Below, piece by piece: positions 37,411-45,610 of a stretch of DNA of 64,000 nucleotides (its first letter is position 1; each line of letters begins with the position of its first letter). The notes under the pieces are model-generated. The model had not been told where the DNA came from. It ran no database searches and saw only the letters and a program-made list of their open reading frames with translations. The translations under genes and the position numbers were made by a program. The stretch comes from an uncultured Bacteroidales bacterium (GTDB taxonomy: Bacteria > Bacteroidota > Bacteroidia > Bacteroidales > UBA932), in assembly GCA_934717185.1 (NCBI GenBank), contig CAKUYQ010000002.1:62001-126000 (forward strand), written 5' to 3'.

Positions 37411-37866
37411 ATGGAGAGCAAAAGAACCATATCCAACGAGGAGTTTTTCAAGCATATAACATCTCTTTTAGATGCAGGAGAGGCTGTGAGGCTTAGGGTA
37501 AAGGGCTACAGCATGACCCCTGTAATAATAAATGAGAGGGATGACGTTCTGCTTCTGCCTGCAAAGGGGGCGAAACTGCATAAAAATGATATTGTTCTTT
37601 TTAAAGAACCAAGAACAGGGGCATATATACTTCACAGAATTGTCGGGAAGCAGAATGAAACCTACATAATTAGAGGAGATGGCAATCCGTTTGGAAAGGA
37701 GAGTTGCCATATTGGCGACATAGCAGGAGTTGTTGTAAGAATTTACAGGAACGGCCTTGTAAAATCTGTTGTAAGGAGAGACAGCTTTTTATGGCGTGCA
37801 TGGATTTTTGCCGGTGCATTCAGGAGGGCCCTTGCAAGGGTGTATATAAAGATTATAAGGCGGTGA
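37411..37866 (+). CDS. S24/S26-family peptidase (signal-peptidase-like)
   Basis: The 151-residue protein has VRLRVKGYSMTPVI, with the catalytic Ser at about residue 34 (GxSMxP motif), AYILHRIVGK (about 71-80), where His rather than Lys may be the base as in ER-type signal peptidases, and IIRGDGNP (box E-like). A hydrophobic basic C-terminal end (about 128-151, LWRAWIFAGAFRRALARVYIKIIRR) could anchor it. It ends the PqqD/ABC/HprK-like operon, 11 bp after the kinase gene, and could process an exported peptide (inference). A CTTCCCGACAA copy is at 37640-37650. Confidence 0.8.
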   Translation: MESKRTISNEEFFKHITSLLDAGEAVRLRVKGYSMTPVIINERDDVLLLPAKGAKLHKNDIVLFKEPRTGAYILHRIVGKQNETYIIRGDGNPFGKESCHIGDIAGVVVRIYRNGLVKSVVRRDSFLWRAWIFAGAFRRALARVYIKIIRR

Positions 37867-37908
37867 ACACGAATGGTTTCAACCGCCTTTAATTTGCTGT
37901 ATTGCCTG

Positions 37909-39288
37909 TTATTTGGCAGGAGCCAACTCTACTGTAAAGTGTCTCATTATAGGTAGCTCTTTTGTTATTACATAACCACGGGTTATCTGCTCGCGTCTGT
38001 CGTATACATTCTTCACTGCAGCTGCAATGTAGTCCATGTGATTGTTGGTGTATACACGCCTTGGAATAGCCAATCTCAAAAGCTCCAAGCGAGGATAACG
38101 GTTCTCTCTTGTTTCAGGGTCTCTATCTGCAAGGATACTTCCTATCTCAACACCTCTTATACCGCCCTCTATATATAGCTCTACACCAAGAGTCTGGGCT
38201 ATGAACTCCTCTTTTGGAACATGAGTCAAGATCTTCTTTGCATCCAAGAAGATAGCATGTCCGCCGGCAGGTCTCTGATAAGGTATACCATATTCATCCA
38301 ATTTCTTTCCCAAATATTCAACCTGTTTGATACGAGTCTCAAGATAATGGAAATCCGAACCCTCTTTAAGACCTTGTGCCAAAGCATTCATATCTCTGCC
38401 GGCCATACCGCCGTATGTAAGGTATCCTTCATACATAATGCTGTACATCTGGCATTTCTGCATATCCTCCTCACTGCGGAACGCTACAAAACCGCCTATG
38501 TTAAGGATAGCATCCTTCTTTGCAGACATTGTCATATAATCTGCATACGAATATACCTCGCGGGTGATCTCTTTAATGGATTTATTCTTGAACTCAGGTT
38601 CGCGAGTCTTTATAAAATAAGCGTTCTCCAAAAACCTTGCAGAGTCTACCATTAACTTTACACCGTATTTTTTACAAAGAGCAGATACCCCTCTTATGTT
38701 CTCCATAGAGACAGGCTGTCCACCGGCAGTGTTATTGGTAATTGTAAGAACAACAGCCGGGATCTTCTCTTTTGGATTCTCCTTAAGTACCTTCTCCAAC
38801 TTCTCTAAGCTCATATTGCCTTTAAACGGTATCTCCAACTCTGTATCGGCAGCCTCATCTATTGTACAGTCAATGGCATGAGCCTTTCTAAACTCTATAT
38901 GCCCTTTTGTTGTATCAAAATGAGAGTTACCCGGAAGAATATCGCCCGGTTTTACAATTGCACTAAAAAGAACATTTTCCGCCGCTCTACCCTGATGTGT
39001 AGGCAACACATATTCCAACCCTGTAAGCTCTTTAATGCTCTCTTTCATATTAAAGAAAGATGATGCTCCGGCATAGCTCTCATCACCACACATAATGGCA
39101 GCCCACTGTTTGTCACTCATGGCATTTGTACCCGAGTCTGTAAGCAGGTCTATATAAACGCTCTCGCTTTTTAGATTAAACAGATTGTATTTAGCCTCTT
39201 TAATCCACTGCGCACGCTCCTCTTTGGTAGATCTCTTTAGATTTTCTACCATTTTAATTCTGTACGATTCTGCAAAAGGAAGTTCCAT
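37909..39288 (-). CDS. tnaA: Tryptophanase
   Basis: The 459-residue PLP enzyme of the beta-eliminating lyase family has YIDLLTDSGTNAMSDKQWAAIM, PTHQGRAAENVLF, VVLTITNNTAGGQPVSMENIRG, LMVDSARFLENAYFIK, and the PLP lysine in MTMSAKKDAI. Tyrosine phenol-lyase is a close relative; the residues that separate the two point to tryptophanase: HFDTTKGH (TPL has a Thr for this Asp) and GIRGVEIGS (TPL has Arg for this Ile). It splits tryptophan to indole, pyruvate and ammonia. There is no tnaB transporter or tnaC leader next to it. Confidence 0.92.
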   Translation of the reverse strand: MELPFAESYRIKMVENLKRSTKEERAQWIKEAKYNLFNLKSESVYIDLLTDSGTNAMSDKQWAAIMCGDESYAGASSFFNMKESIKELTGLEYVLPTHQGRAAENVLFSAIVKPGDILPGNSHFDTTKGHIEFRKAHAIDCTIDEAADTELEIPFKGNMSLEKLEKVLKENPKEKIPAVVLTITNNTAGGQPVSMENIRGVSALCKKYGVKLMVDSARFLENAYFIKTREPEFKNKSIKEITREVYSYADYMTMSAKKDAILNIGGFVAFRSEEDMQKCQMYSIMYEGYLTYGGMAGRDMNALAQGLKEGSDFHYLETRIKQVEYLGKKLDEYGIPYQRPAGGHAIFLDAKKILTHVPKEEFIAQTLGVELYIEGGIRGVEIGSILADRDPETRENRYPRLELLRLAIPRRVYTNNHMDYIAAAVKNVYDRREQITRGYVITKELPIMRHFTVELAPAK

Positions 39289-39356
39289 AATAATATATTT
39301 TTATACTTAGATGTTAATTTTTTCAAAATTAGCCTATTTATCTTTAATAATCAAAT

Positions 39357-39436
39357 TTTCATACTATCAAAATTTTTAATTTCAAAATAATAATTAAAAA
39401 TTTGTGAAAGTCTGATAGCCGTTCACTATCGTTCTC
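39357..39436. repeat. 80-bp direct repeat, first unit
   Basis: It matches 39502-39581 with one mismatch. Each unit holds the inverted pair CAAAATTTTTAATT / AATTAAAAATTTG and a CTATCA / TGATAG pair. Between the units GAAAATCTTTGA / TCAAAGATTTTC forms another inverted repeat. The region lies upstream of tnaA and downstream of secDF. Confidence 0.8.
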
Positions 39437-39501
39437 TCTCACGATGAAAATCTTTGACATTTCAACTTAGTCAAATTAATTTCAAAGATTTTCATGTTCG
39501 G

Positions 39502-39581
39502 TTTCATACTATCAAAATTTTTAATTTCATAATAATAATTAAAAATTTGTGAAAGTCTGATAGCCGTTCACTATCGTTCTC
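39502..39581. repeat. 80-bp direct repeat, second unit
   Basis: Second copy of the 39357-39436 unit, 145 bp further on. No gene is seen in 39289-39678; besides the repeats there is only the terminator at 39605-39640. Confidence 0.8.
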
Positions 39582-39604
39582 AGACCTTCCCTGACAATAA
39601 ATCA

Positions 39605-39640
39605 AAGAGGGCAACCCATCTGCTAACGGGTCACCCTCTT
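39605..39640 (-). terminator. Terminator of secDF
   Basis: AAGAGGG (39605-39611) pairs with CCCTCTT (39634-39640), with inner ACCC/GGGT. On the minus strand it is followed by TTTGATTTATT. Confidence 0.65.
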
Positions 39641-39678
39641 CAAATCAAATATTATGAAAAATAAAATTTTCTAATCTG

Positions 39679-42600
39679 TTATTTCCTAACAGCCACCTCT
39701 TTCTCCTCTATCTTACGGCTCATATCGTACATGGTAGGAGTTGCAATAAATATAGATGCGTACGTACCAACAACAACACCTATTATCAACGCAACTGCAA
39801 AACCTCTGATAACCTCACCGCCAAACAGAGCAATTGCAATCAATACTACCAATGTAGTTCCGGATGTTGTTATTGTACGAGACAAAGTGCTGTTAAGCGC
39901 AGAGTTAACATTAGTTGTAAAGTCTCGTTTGTAACGTCCTTTAAACTCACGTATACGGTCAAAGATAACCACTGTATCATTAATTGAGTAACCAATGATC
40001 GTAAGCACCGCAGCAATGAATGTCTGGTCTACATCGAGGCTGAAAGGAAGTATACCGGAGAACAATGAGAAGAAACCAATAACAATAATAGCATTGTGAG
40101 TCAACGATATTAACGCACCGGCACCCCAAGTCCACTTGCTGAAACGAACTGCAATGTACAGGAAGATTGCAAGAAGTGACAATACAACGGCGATTATCGC
40201 ATCTCCCTTCATATCGTTCGCAATTGTAGGACCAACTTTATCTGAACTTATAATACCGTTAGGGTTATCCTGTGTTGATGTAAACTCATCAAATGTCATA
40301 TCCTTGGCAAAATGCCCTTTCAATGCATTGTAGAGTTTCATCTCAACCTCATTATCTACCTCAGTTGAGTTATCCTCAATCTTATACTTGGTAGTAATCT
40401 TCATCTGGCTTTCACCGCCAAACTGTTTAACCTCAACAGTCTCACCAAACTCTGCGTTAGCCGCATTTCTAATCTCCTCTGCTGTTACATCCTTGTCAAA
40501 TCTAAGAACGTATGTTCTACCACCTGTAAAGTCTACACCGTAGCTGAAACCTTTAAATGTTATTGACGCAATTGCAATAACGCATACGATTGCAGAAACA
40601 GTATATGAATATTTTCTCAAGCCCAAGAAATTGACATGCGCATTCTGCATAAAGTTCTTTGAGAATCTGTTTGAGAATGTGATGTTTTTGTTCTTTGCAA
40701 GTCTACCCTCAAAAATCAATCTGGTAATGAAGATTGAGGTAAGCATAGAGGTTATGATACCTATTACCAATGTTGTAGCAAATCCCTGAACAGGACCCGA
40801 ACCAAAGATAAACAATACTATACCGGTAATGATTGTTGTAAGGTTACCGTCTATAATTGCAGAGTATGCATTGCTATATCCATCCTTAATAGCCAGCTTA
40901 AGCTGTTTACCCGCTCTTAACTCCTCCTTAACACGTTCGTAAATAATAACGTTGGCATCCACAGCCATACCCATGGTCAACACCAAACCGGCGATACCCG
41001 GCATTGTAAGAACCGCTCCAAACGAAACCAATGCACCAAGCAGGAACAAGACGTTGCACAACAAAGCAATATTGGCAACAAAACCTGCCCCATTGTAGAA
41101 GAACTGCATGTAAAGCAATACAAGTACGAATGCTATTATAAACGAGATCATACCCGAATTAATAGACTCAGTTCCCAAACTTGGTCCTACAACCTGCTCT
41201 TGAACTATAGTTGCAGGTGCAGGAAGTTTACCGGATTTAAGCACGTTTGCCAAGTCCTCTGCCTCTGTGATTGAGAAATTACCTGTAATTTGAGAGTTAC
41301 CACCGCTAATCTCTGTCTGTACAGTAGGATATGAATAAACCATACCATCCAATACAACCGCTATGCTCTTACCAATGTTATCCGCTGTAAGTCTGCTCCA
41401 GATTCTCGCACCGTTTGCATTCATTGACATATCAACCTCTGCAGAGTTGTTGCCTTTATTACCGAATGAAACTCTTGCATCTGTAATAGCGTCTCCATCT
41501 AACGGAGCCTTTCCATTCTTGGTATTTGCCTTTATAGCAATCAGATCATAGATTGTTCCACTCTTGTCAAACGAACTTGGTTTTACTGTCCACATAAGCT
41601 TTAAGTCTACAGGCATAATAGCCTTAACCTGTGGAAGATTCAAATAAGTATTTACCTGAGCAGTATCTTTGTAATGTGCCCTACCAATTACAGGACCGGG
41701 AGCCAACTGTCCGTCATATACGCTTGGGCTTAAAATAAAGAATAAAGGATTGTTCTCTGCCAACTTCTGATTATCTGCAGAAAGAGAATCTTTTTTCATT
41801 AAAGACGCTGCAACAGATGTTGTTGCATCATCTGTACCTGCTACTGCAGTAGAATCTACCTTCGCAATCTCTTTCTCTGCAGCAATATAATCTCTTACCG
41901 CAGTATTCGCCTGCTCCAAATATGGATAGATCTCGCCGTTCTCGTATGTTGTCCAGAATTCCAAAGAAGCAGAACCCTGGAGCAGTTTTCTAACACGCTC
42001 AGGCTCCTTTACACCTGGGAGCTCAACAAGAATTCTTCCTGTATTGCCTATCTTCTGAATGTTTGGCTGAGTAACACCAAACCGGTCTATACGACTCCTT
42101 AGCACAAGGAAAGAGTTTGCAATTGCGCTCTCAGACTCCTCGCGGATAATCTTCATCACCTCTGCATTTGTTGTCCTTGCATTAATCTTATCCTTCATAT
42201 CGTATGTACCGAACACCTGGTTCATAGGTCTGTTTGGAGCTATCTCATTCCAGCTCTCCTCAAAAGCTGTAAGAAAATCCTTACGAGACTCCTGCTCCTT
42301 CTTTAAGGCAAGCGCAATAGCATCGTTGAGATCCTTATCATTACTGTTTCCGGCCAAAGCCTTTACGAGATCCCTCAACTGCACCTGAAGCATAACGTTC
42401 ATACCTCCCTTAAGATCCAATCCAAGATTAATCTCGTTCTCCTTTATCTCCTTGTAAGTGAATCCAAGAAAGACCTTCTTAGAAGTAATTGAGTCAATGT
42501 AACGTCTGGTTTTCTCTTTTGTTAAAGAATCAAGGAAGTAAGCTCTGTCCAATTCCGGAACCTTTGCAAACTCCGGTGTTTTCTTAACTTCTTCCACATA

Positions 42601-42723
42601 TTCGGCAGCATACTTTGCTGCTTTTTTCTCCTGACTCCTGGTAGCCCATGTAAACGACAACTGGTATAGACAGGCTAAGGCGATTAAAATTGCCACAAAT
42701 TTTATGGCTCCTTTACTTTGCAT
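39679..42723 (-). CDS. secDF: Fused protein translocase subunit SecDF
   Basis: The 1014-residue protein joins SecD and SecF, as usual in Bacteroidota. SecD part: N-terminal membrane segment, NEINLGLDLKGGMNVMLQV (about residues 94-112), periplasmic P1 domain with VELPGVKEPERVRKLLQ, then RND-type membrane segments (GMAVDANVIIYERVKEEL). SecF part: FKGFSYGVDFTGGRTYVLRF (about 703-722) and IGYSINDTVVIFDRIRE. It uses the proton motive force to pull exported proteins through SecYEG. It ends at a hairpin terminator and is divergent from the PD40 gene. Confidence 0.97.
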   Translation of the reverse strand: MQSKGAIKFVAILIALACLYQLSFTWATRSQEKKAAKYAAEYVEEVKKTPEFAKVPELDRAYFLDSLTKEKTRRYIDSITSKKVFLGFTYKEIKENEINLGLDLKGGMNVMLQVQLRDLVKALAGNSNDKDLNDAIALALKKEQESRKDFLTAFEESWNEIAPNRPMNQVFGTYDMKDKINARTTNAEVMKIIREESESAIANSFLVLRSRIDRFGVTQPNIQKIGNTGRILVELPGVKEPERVRKLLQGSASLEFWTTYENGEIYPYLEQANTAVRDYIAAEKEIAKVDSTAVAGTDDATTSVAASLMKKDSLSADNQKLAENNPLFFILSPSVYDGQLAPGPVIGRAHYKDTAQVNTYLNLPQVKAIMPVDLKLMWTVKPSSFDKSGTIYDLIAIKANTKNGKAPLDGDAITDARVSFGNKGNNSAEVDMSMNANGARIWSRLTADNIGKSIAVVLDGMVYSYPTVQTEISGGNSQITGNFSITEAEDLANVLKSGKLPAPATIVQEQVVGPSLGTESINSGMISFIIAFVLVLLYMQFFYNGAGFVANIALLCNVLFLLGALVSFGAVLTMPGIAGLVLTMGMAVDANVIIYERVKEELRAGKQLKLAIKDGYSNAYSAIIDGNLTTIITGIVLFIFGSGPVQGFATTLVIGIITSMLTSIFITRLIFEGRLAKNKNITFSNRFSKNFMQNAHVNFLGLRKYSYTVSAIVCVIAIASITFKGFSYGVDFTGGRTYVLRFDKDVTAEEIRNAANAEFGETVEVKQFGGESQMKITTKYKIEDNSTEVDNEVEMKLYNALKGHFAKDMTFDEFTSTQDNPNGIISSDKVGPTIANDMKGDAIIAVVLSLLAIFLYIAVRFSKWTWGAGALISLTHNAIIVIGFFSLFSGILPFSLDVDQTFIAAVLTIIGYSINDTVVIFDRIREFKGRYKRDFTTNVNSALNSTLSRTITTSGTTLVVLIAIALFGGEVIRGFAVALIIGVVVGTYASIFIATPTMYDMSRKIEEKEVAVRK

Positions 42724-42831
42724 CTGTTATATAGTTTTAAAATTTCTTTTCGCTTTTGAGGACACTCCCCACATAATAAGGCGCAAATTTACTATTTTTT
42801 CCTTTATATAGAAACAGTTTTAACATTTTTA

Positions 42832-42990
42832 AGTAAGCGTTAAAAAATAAGTTGGTAAAGATTTAGCAGTATTTTTGAGGATAGATCTCTTTTTGAAGAG
42901 GGAGTGTGCCGGCGGCACATGACTAATGAGAAAAGAAATATAGACCGAAAAGACAATTAAAGATTACCAAGTTATTTTTTTAAGATTACT
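42832..42990. mobile_element. MITE-like repeat, copy C (159 bp)
   Basis: Almost identical to copy A over its full length, including the central GTGTGCCGGCGGCACAT palindrome and the terminal inverted repeats. It lies in the divergent gap between secDF and the PD40 gene, so it may alter either promoter. Confidence 0.7.
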
Positions 42991-43055
42991 AAGCCATTAC
43001 AGCAACCTGTTTTAACTATTATTCAAAAAATTCGGTTAGTTTGGCAAGTATTATG

Positions 43056-43063
43056 TACCTTTG
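43056..43063 (+). promoter_or_regulatory. -7 promoter element for the PD40 protein gene
   Basis: TACCTTTG is an exact TAnnTTTG match, 21 bp before ATG 43085. Confidence 0.55.
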
Positions 43064-43084
43064 TTACCAGTAAATATGTAAAAA

Positions 43085-45208
43085 ATGCCAAGAAGAGAGC
43101 TATTTCTATTACTGATCATAACCTCCCTGTTCACAACTTTGAGCCTTAATGCACAAGATATAAATGCACAGCTTAAAGAGGCGGAAGCATTTCACAAAAG
43201 TTACGAATTCAACAAAGCCATTGAGATATACAACAAGCTTATAAAAGAGACAACTCAAGATACAACATCAAAAGATGCCGTTACCAACTTGAGCATGCTT
43301 AACAAACTTTTGGCCCAAAGCCAGAACGGAAGCAACATGCTAAACTTTGCTTACAGCCCCAACGTACTAACTGCAAAAGAGTCGTCTGAAAAGACATTTT
43401 TTCTGCTTTATCCCGGATTCAACAACGGGAAATGGGTGCTTACTCCACCGGAATTTGCAGGAGAGAGCGGTGAAAGAAGTTATATGTTTCTTCCCGACAA
43501 TGCCCGCAAATTGGTATTCAGTGCAAAAGACAACAGCGGATCGTGGAATATTTACATCTCCCTGTTAAAAGAGAACGGAGAGTGGACCTACCCCGAAATG
43601 CTGAATGAGAACATAACATCAACAGGAGACGAGCTGTTCCCTTACATTACAGATGACGGAAAAACCCTTTACTTCTCCTCTAACGGACACTATGGGATGG
43701 GAGGATTTGACATCTACGTGAGCAGATGGGATGAAAACAGCAACGATTGGGGAGTTGCCCAGAATCTTGGATTTCCATTCTCCTCCCCTAAAGACGATTT
43801 CCTATACTACGACACCCCGGATGGCAACTACTCCATCTTCGCATCAACCCGCGACACAAAGAGAGACAGCATAATGGTCTACGCATTAGCATTTGACAAC
43901 CTTCCCGTAAAAAAGAGGATCTCTCCATCTGAAGCTCGGGAGATATCACATCTAACTCAGGTTCATAACACCATTACCGCAGACAATCAAGCGACAGAAG
44001 ATGAGAAAAGCAGCTCAACAGATGATAATTCTACAGAATATACCCAATTCCGCAGCGTAGTAACAACAGTAAGATCTCTTAGAAAACAGATAAGAGATGC
44101 CATAACATCCATAAACGATAACCGAAACCTGTACAACACCCTCACAGATGAGACAGATCTCAAGACCTTGGCACACAAAATATCAGAGCAGGAGGCAGCT
44201 GTCCTTCAAATGAGAGACAGTCTGAACAGGACATCATCAAAACTGCAGGAGTTGGAGATGGATTTTCTATCAAAAGGCATAATCATTCCGCAAGAGACGG
44301 AAGAGGAGACAGCTCCGGCAGGATCTGCAAAGCAGGAGACTCGCAAAGAGGAGACTCTGTTCCGGTTTGCAAACAAAACTTTGGGCGAAACACCAACATT
44401 CACCGTTGAAGCCGCAGCACCTCCAACAGGAATAACCTTAAAGGTAGAGGAGACAACACCAATGATATATGAATTCTCCACTTTGCCCGAAGGATTGGTA
44501 TATCAGTACCAACTGTTTGTAGTATCACAGCAGCAGGAGACAGAAAGATTTGGCGGAATTACCCCTGTCTTTGAGAAAAAGGCAGCTTCAGGAAAATACA
44601 TATACACAGCCGGTATATTCAGAAACTATTCCGGTGCACTTGCCAATGTAAATAAGGTGAAGAAATTAGGATTTCCCAATGCAATGATAATTGCTTACGA
44701 CAGTGGGAAGCCACTTACACTTTCGGCAGCAAGAGCTATGGAAAAACGGTTTAAAGCAGAGGGCAAGTTACCGGAAACCAATAACGAAATGGACAAAGTT
44801 GCCAAACAAAGCGGAAACTCAAGAGTTTCAAAAAGCATATCAGACACATATAGAATAAACATTACAGGATACACAGAAAATATCAGCGAAGCTGTTTTGA
44901 AAGTCATTCGCGAAAATACAGAAAAAGATATTGCCAAACATATAGATGGAGGTGTACTTGTATATTCAATAGGTGTATTCTCAGACAAGGCAGAGGCAGA
45001 CAAACTTGCAGAGTTGATTGACAAAGCGGCCAATGGCGGAGGGGATAAAGAGAGTAAAGAAAGTATAGAGAGTAGAGAGGGTAAAGAGAGTATGGAGGGT
45101 ATGGAAAGTAAAGAGGGTAAAGAGAGTGCGGAGAGTACGGAGTTGGAGAACACACAACAAGGCAACAAAATAATAGTTGCAGTAGAAAAAATTGAGATAA
45201 GCAGATAA
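43085..45208 (+). CDS. Exported PD40/TPR protein with SPOR-like region and repeat-derived tail
   Basis: The 707-residue protein has a signal peptide (to about NAQ, residue 24), a TPR-like helical segment (LKEAEAFHKSYEFNKAIEIYNKLI), a PD40/WD40-like propeller (ARKLVFSAKDNSGSWNIY, DELFPYITDDGKTLYFSSNGHYGMGGFDIYVSRWD), a coiled-coil zone (about 320-400), and a SPOR-like segment (GKYIYTAGIFRNYSGALANVNKVKKLGFPNAMIIAYDSG, about 500-540). The C-terminal tail from about residue 655 is Lys/Glu/Ser-rich and is encoded by the purine-rich repeat found between genes elsewhere. Envelope protein; the TPR-PD40 order recalls T9SS or peptidoglycan-linked proteins, but no OmpA domain is present. Function unknown. 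Confidence 0.7.
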   Translation: MPRRELFLLLIITSLFTTLSLNAQDINAQLKEAEAFHKSYEFNKAIEIYNKLIKETTQDTTSKDAVTNLSMLNKLLAQSQNGSNMLNFAYSPNVLTAKESSEKTFFLLYPGFNNGKWVLTPPEFAGESGERSYMFLPDNARKLVFSAKDNSGSWNIYISLLKENGEWTYPEMLNENITSTGDELFPYITDDGKTLYFSSNGHYGMGGFDIYVSRWDENSNDWGVAQNLGFPFSSPKDDFLYYDTPDGNYSIFASTRDTKRDSIMVYALAFDNLPVKKRISPSEAREISHLTQVHNTITADNQATEDEKSSSTDDNSTEYTQFRSVVTTVRSLRKQIRDAITSINDNRNLYNTLTDETDLKTLAHKISEQEAAVLQMRDSLNRTSSKLQELEMDFLSKGIIIPQETEEETAPAGSAKQETRKEETLFRFANKTLGETPTFTVEAAAPPTGITLKVEETTPMIYEFSTLPEGLVYQYQLFVVSQQQETERFGGITPVFEKKAASGKYIYTAGIFRNYSGALANVNKVKKLGFPNAMIIAYDSGKPLTLSAARAMEKRFKAEGKLPETNNEMDKVAKQSGNSRVSKSISDTYRINITGYTENISEAVLKVIRENTEKDIAKHIDGGVLVYSIGVFSDKAEADKLAELIDKAANGGGDKESKESIESREGKESMEGMESKEGKESAESTELENTQQGNKIIVAVEKIEISR
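45046..45145 (+). repeat. Purine-rich repeat captured in a coding region
   Basis: About eleven AGTARAGAG-like units, the purine half of the composite repeat, encode alternating ESK/ESR/EGK residues at the end of the PD40 protein. Base composition on this strand is almost only A and G. Confidence 0.75.
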
Positions 45209-45212
45209 CTTT

Positions 45213-45242
45213 TTGTTTAAATAAAATTAATTTTTATCTTTG
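45213..45242 (+). promoter_or_regulatory. Promoter of tRNA-Ser
   Basis: TTG at 45213-45215, 19 bases, then TATCTTTG at 45235-45242: a full match to the -33/-7 consensus, 24 bp before the tRNA. Confidence 0.75.
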
Positions 45243-45266
45243 CAGTCCCAATAGGTTACAAGACCC

Positions 45267-45353
45267 GGTGAGATGGGTGAGTGGCTGAAACCAACAGTTT
45301 GCTAAACTGTCGTACGGGTTACCGTACCGGGGGTTCGAATCCCCCTTTCACCG
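45267..45353 (+). tRNA. tRNA-Ser (anticodon GCT)
   Basis: Class II tRNA of 87 nt with acceptor GGTGAGA/TTTCACC, anticodon stem ACAGT/ACTGT around TTGCTAA (anticodon GCT), a long variable arm (CGTACGGGTTACCGTACC) and T arm GTTCGAATC. CCA is not encoded. Confidence 0.95.
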
Positions 45354-45482
45354 CAACAATAGAAAAGCCTAAGTGCAAAGCACTTGGGCTTATTTATTTT
45401 TAGCCGAACTATGCTTGCTTATGTGAGGTTGAAAAATAAATAAGCATAATCGGCGTTAGCCGATTGACTTTTCTATTGTTGC
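45353..45482. repeat. Nested inverted repeats after tRNA-Ser
   Basis: Outer arms GCAACAATAGAAAAG (45353-45367) and its exact complement (45468-45482). Inside are a hairpin AAGCCTAAGTGC/GCACTTGGGCTT (45365-45391), followed by TTATTTATTTTT and acting as tRNA terminator, and a second pair CTTATTTATTTTT (45389-45401)/AAAAATAAATAAG (45432-45444). The outer arm begins at the last base of the tRNA. Confidence 0.75.
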
Positions 45483-45487
45483 AAGGG

Positions 45488-45593
45488 CCTCCGCGGCAGC
45501 GGAGGGGGAATGGCAGAGCCTGCTCAGAGGACTTCGCTTGGTGCAGGCACTACCGTGCCGCTTTTTGTTTGCACCGCAAACGCCCTAAAGGGC
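45488..45593. other. GC-rich cluster of small hairpins
   Basis: CCTCCGC/GCGGAGG (45488-45505), GGCAC/GTGCC (45546-45559) followed by CTTTTTGTTT, and GCCCT/AGGGC (45582-45593) lie in an otherwise empty stretch between the tRNA-Ser palindrome and the next gene. It could be a small RNA with its own terminator; no promoter box is seen. Confidence 0.35.
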
Positions 45594-45610
45594 TTAGTAA
45601 GACACACATA

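Noticed and set aside
37909..39288. Tyrosine phenol-lyase instead of tryptophanase
   Set aside because: The residues that mark TPL (Thr in the xTTR loop, Arg in the GVRSMER segment) are Asp and Ile here, as in tryptophanase.
39357..39581. Possible CRISPR array
   Set aside because: Only two units of 80 bp with one spacer-like gap, internal dyads and no cas genes; not a CRISPR pattern.
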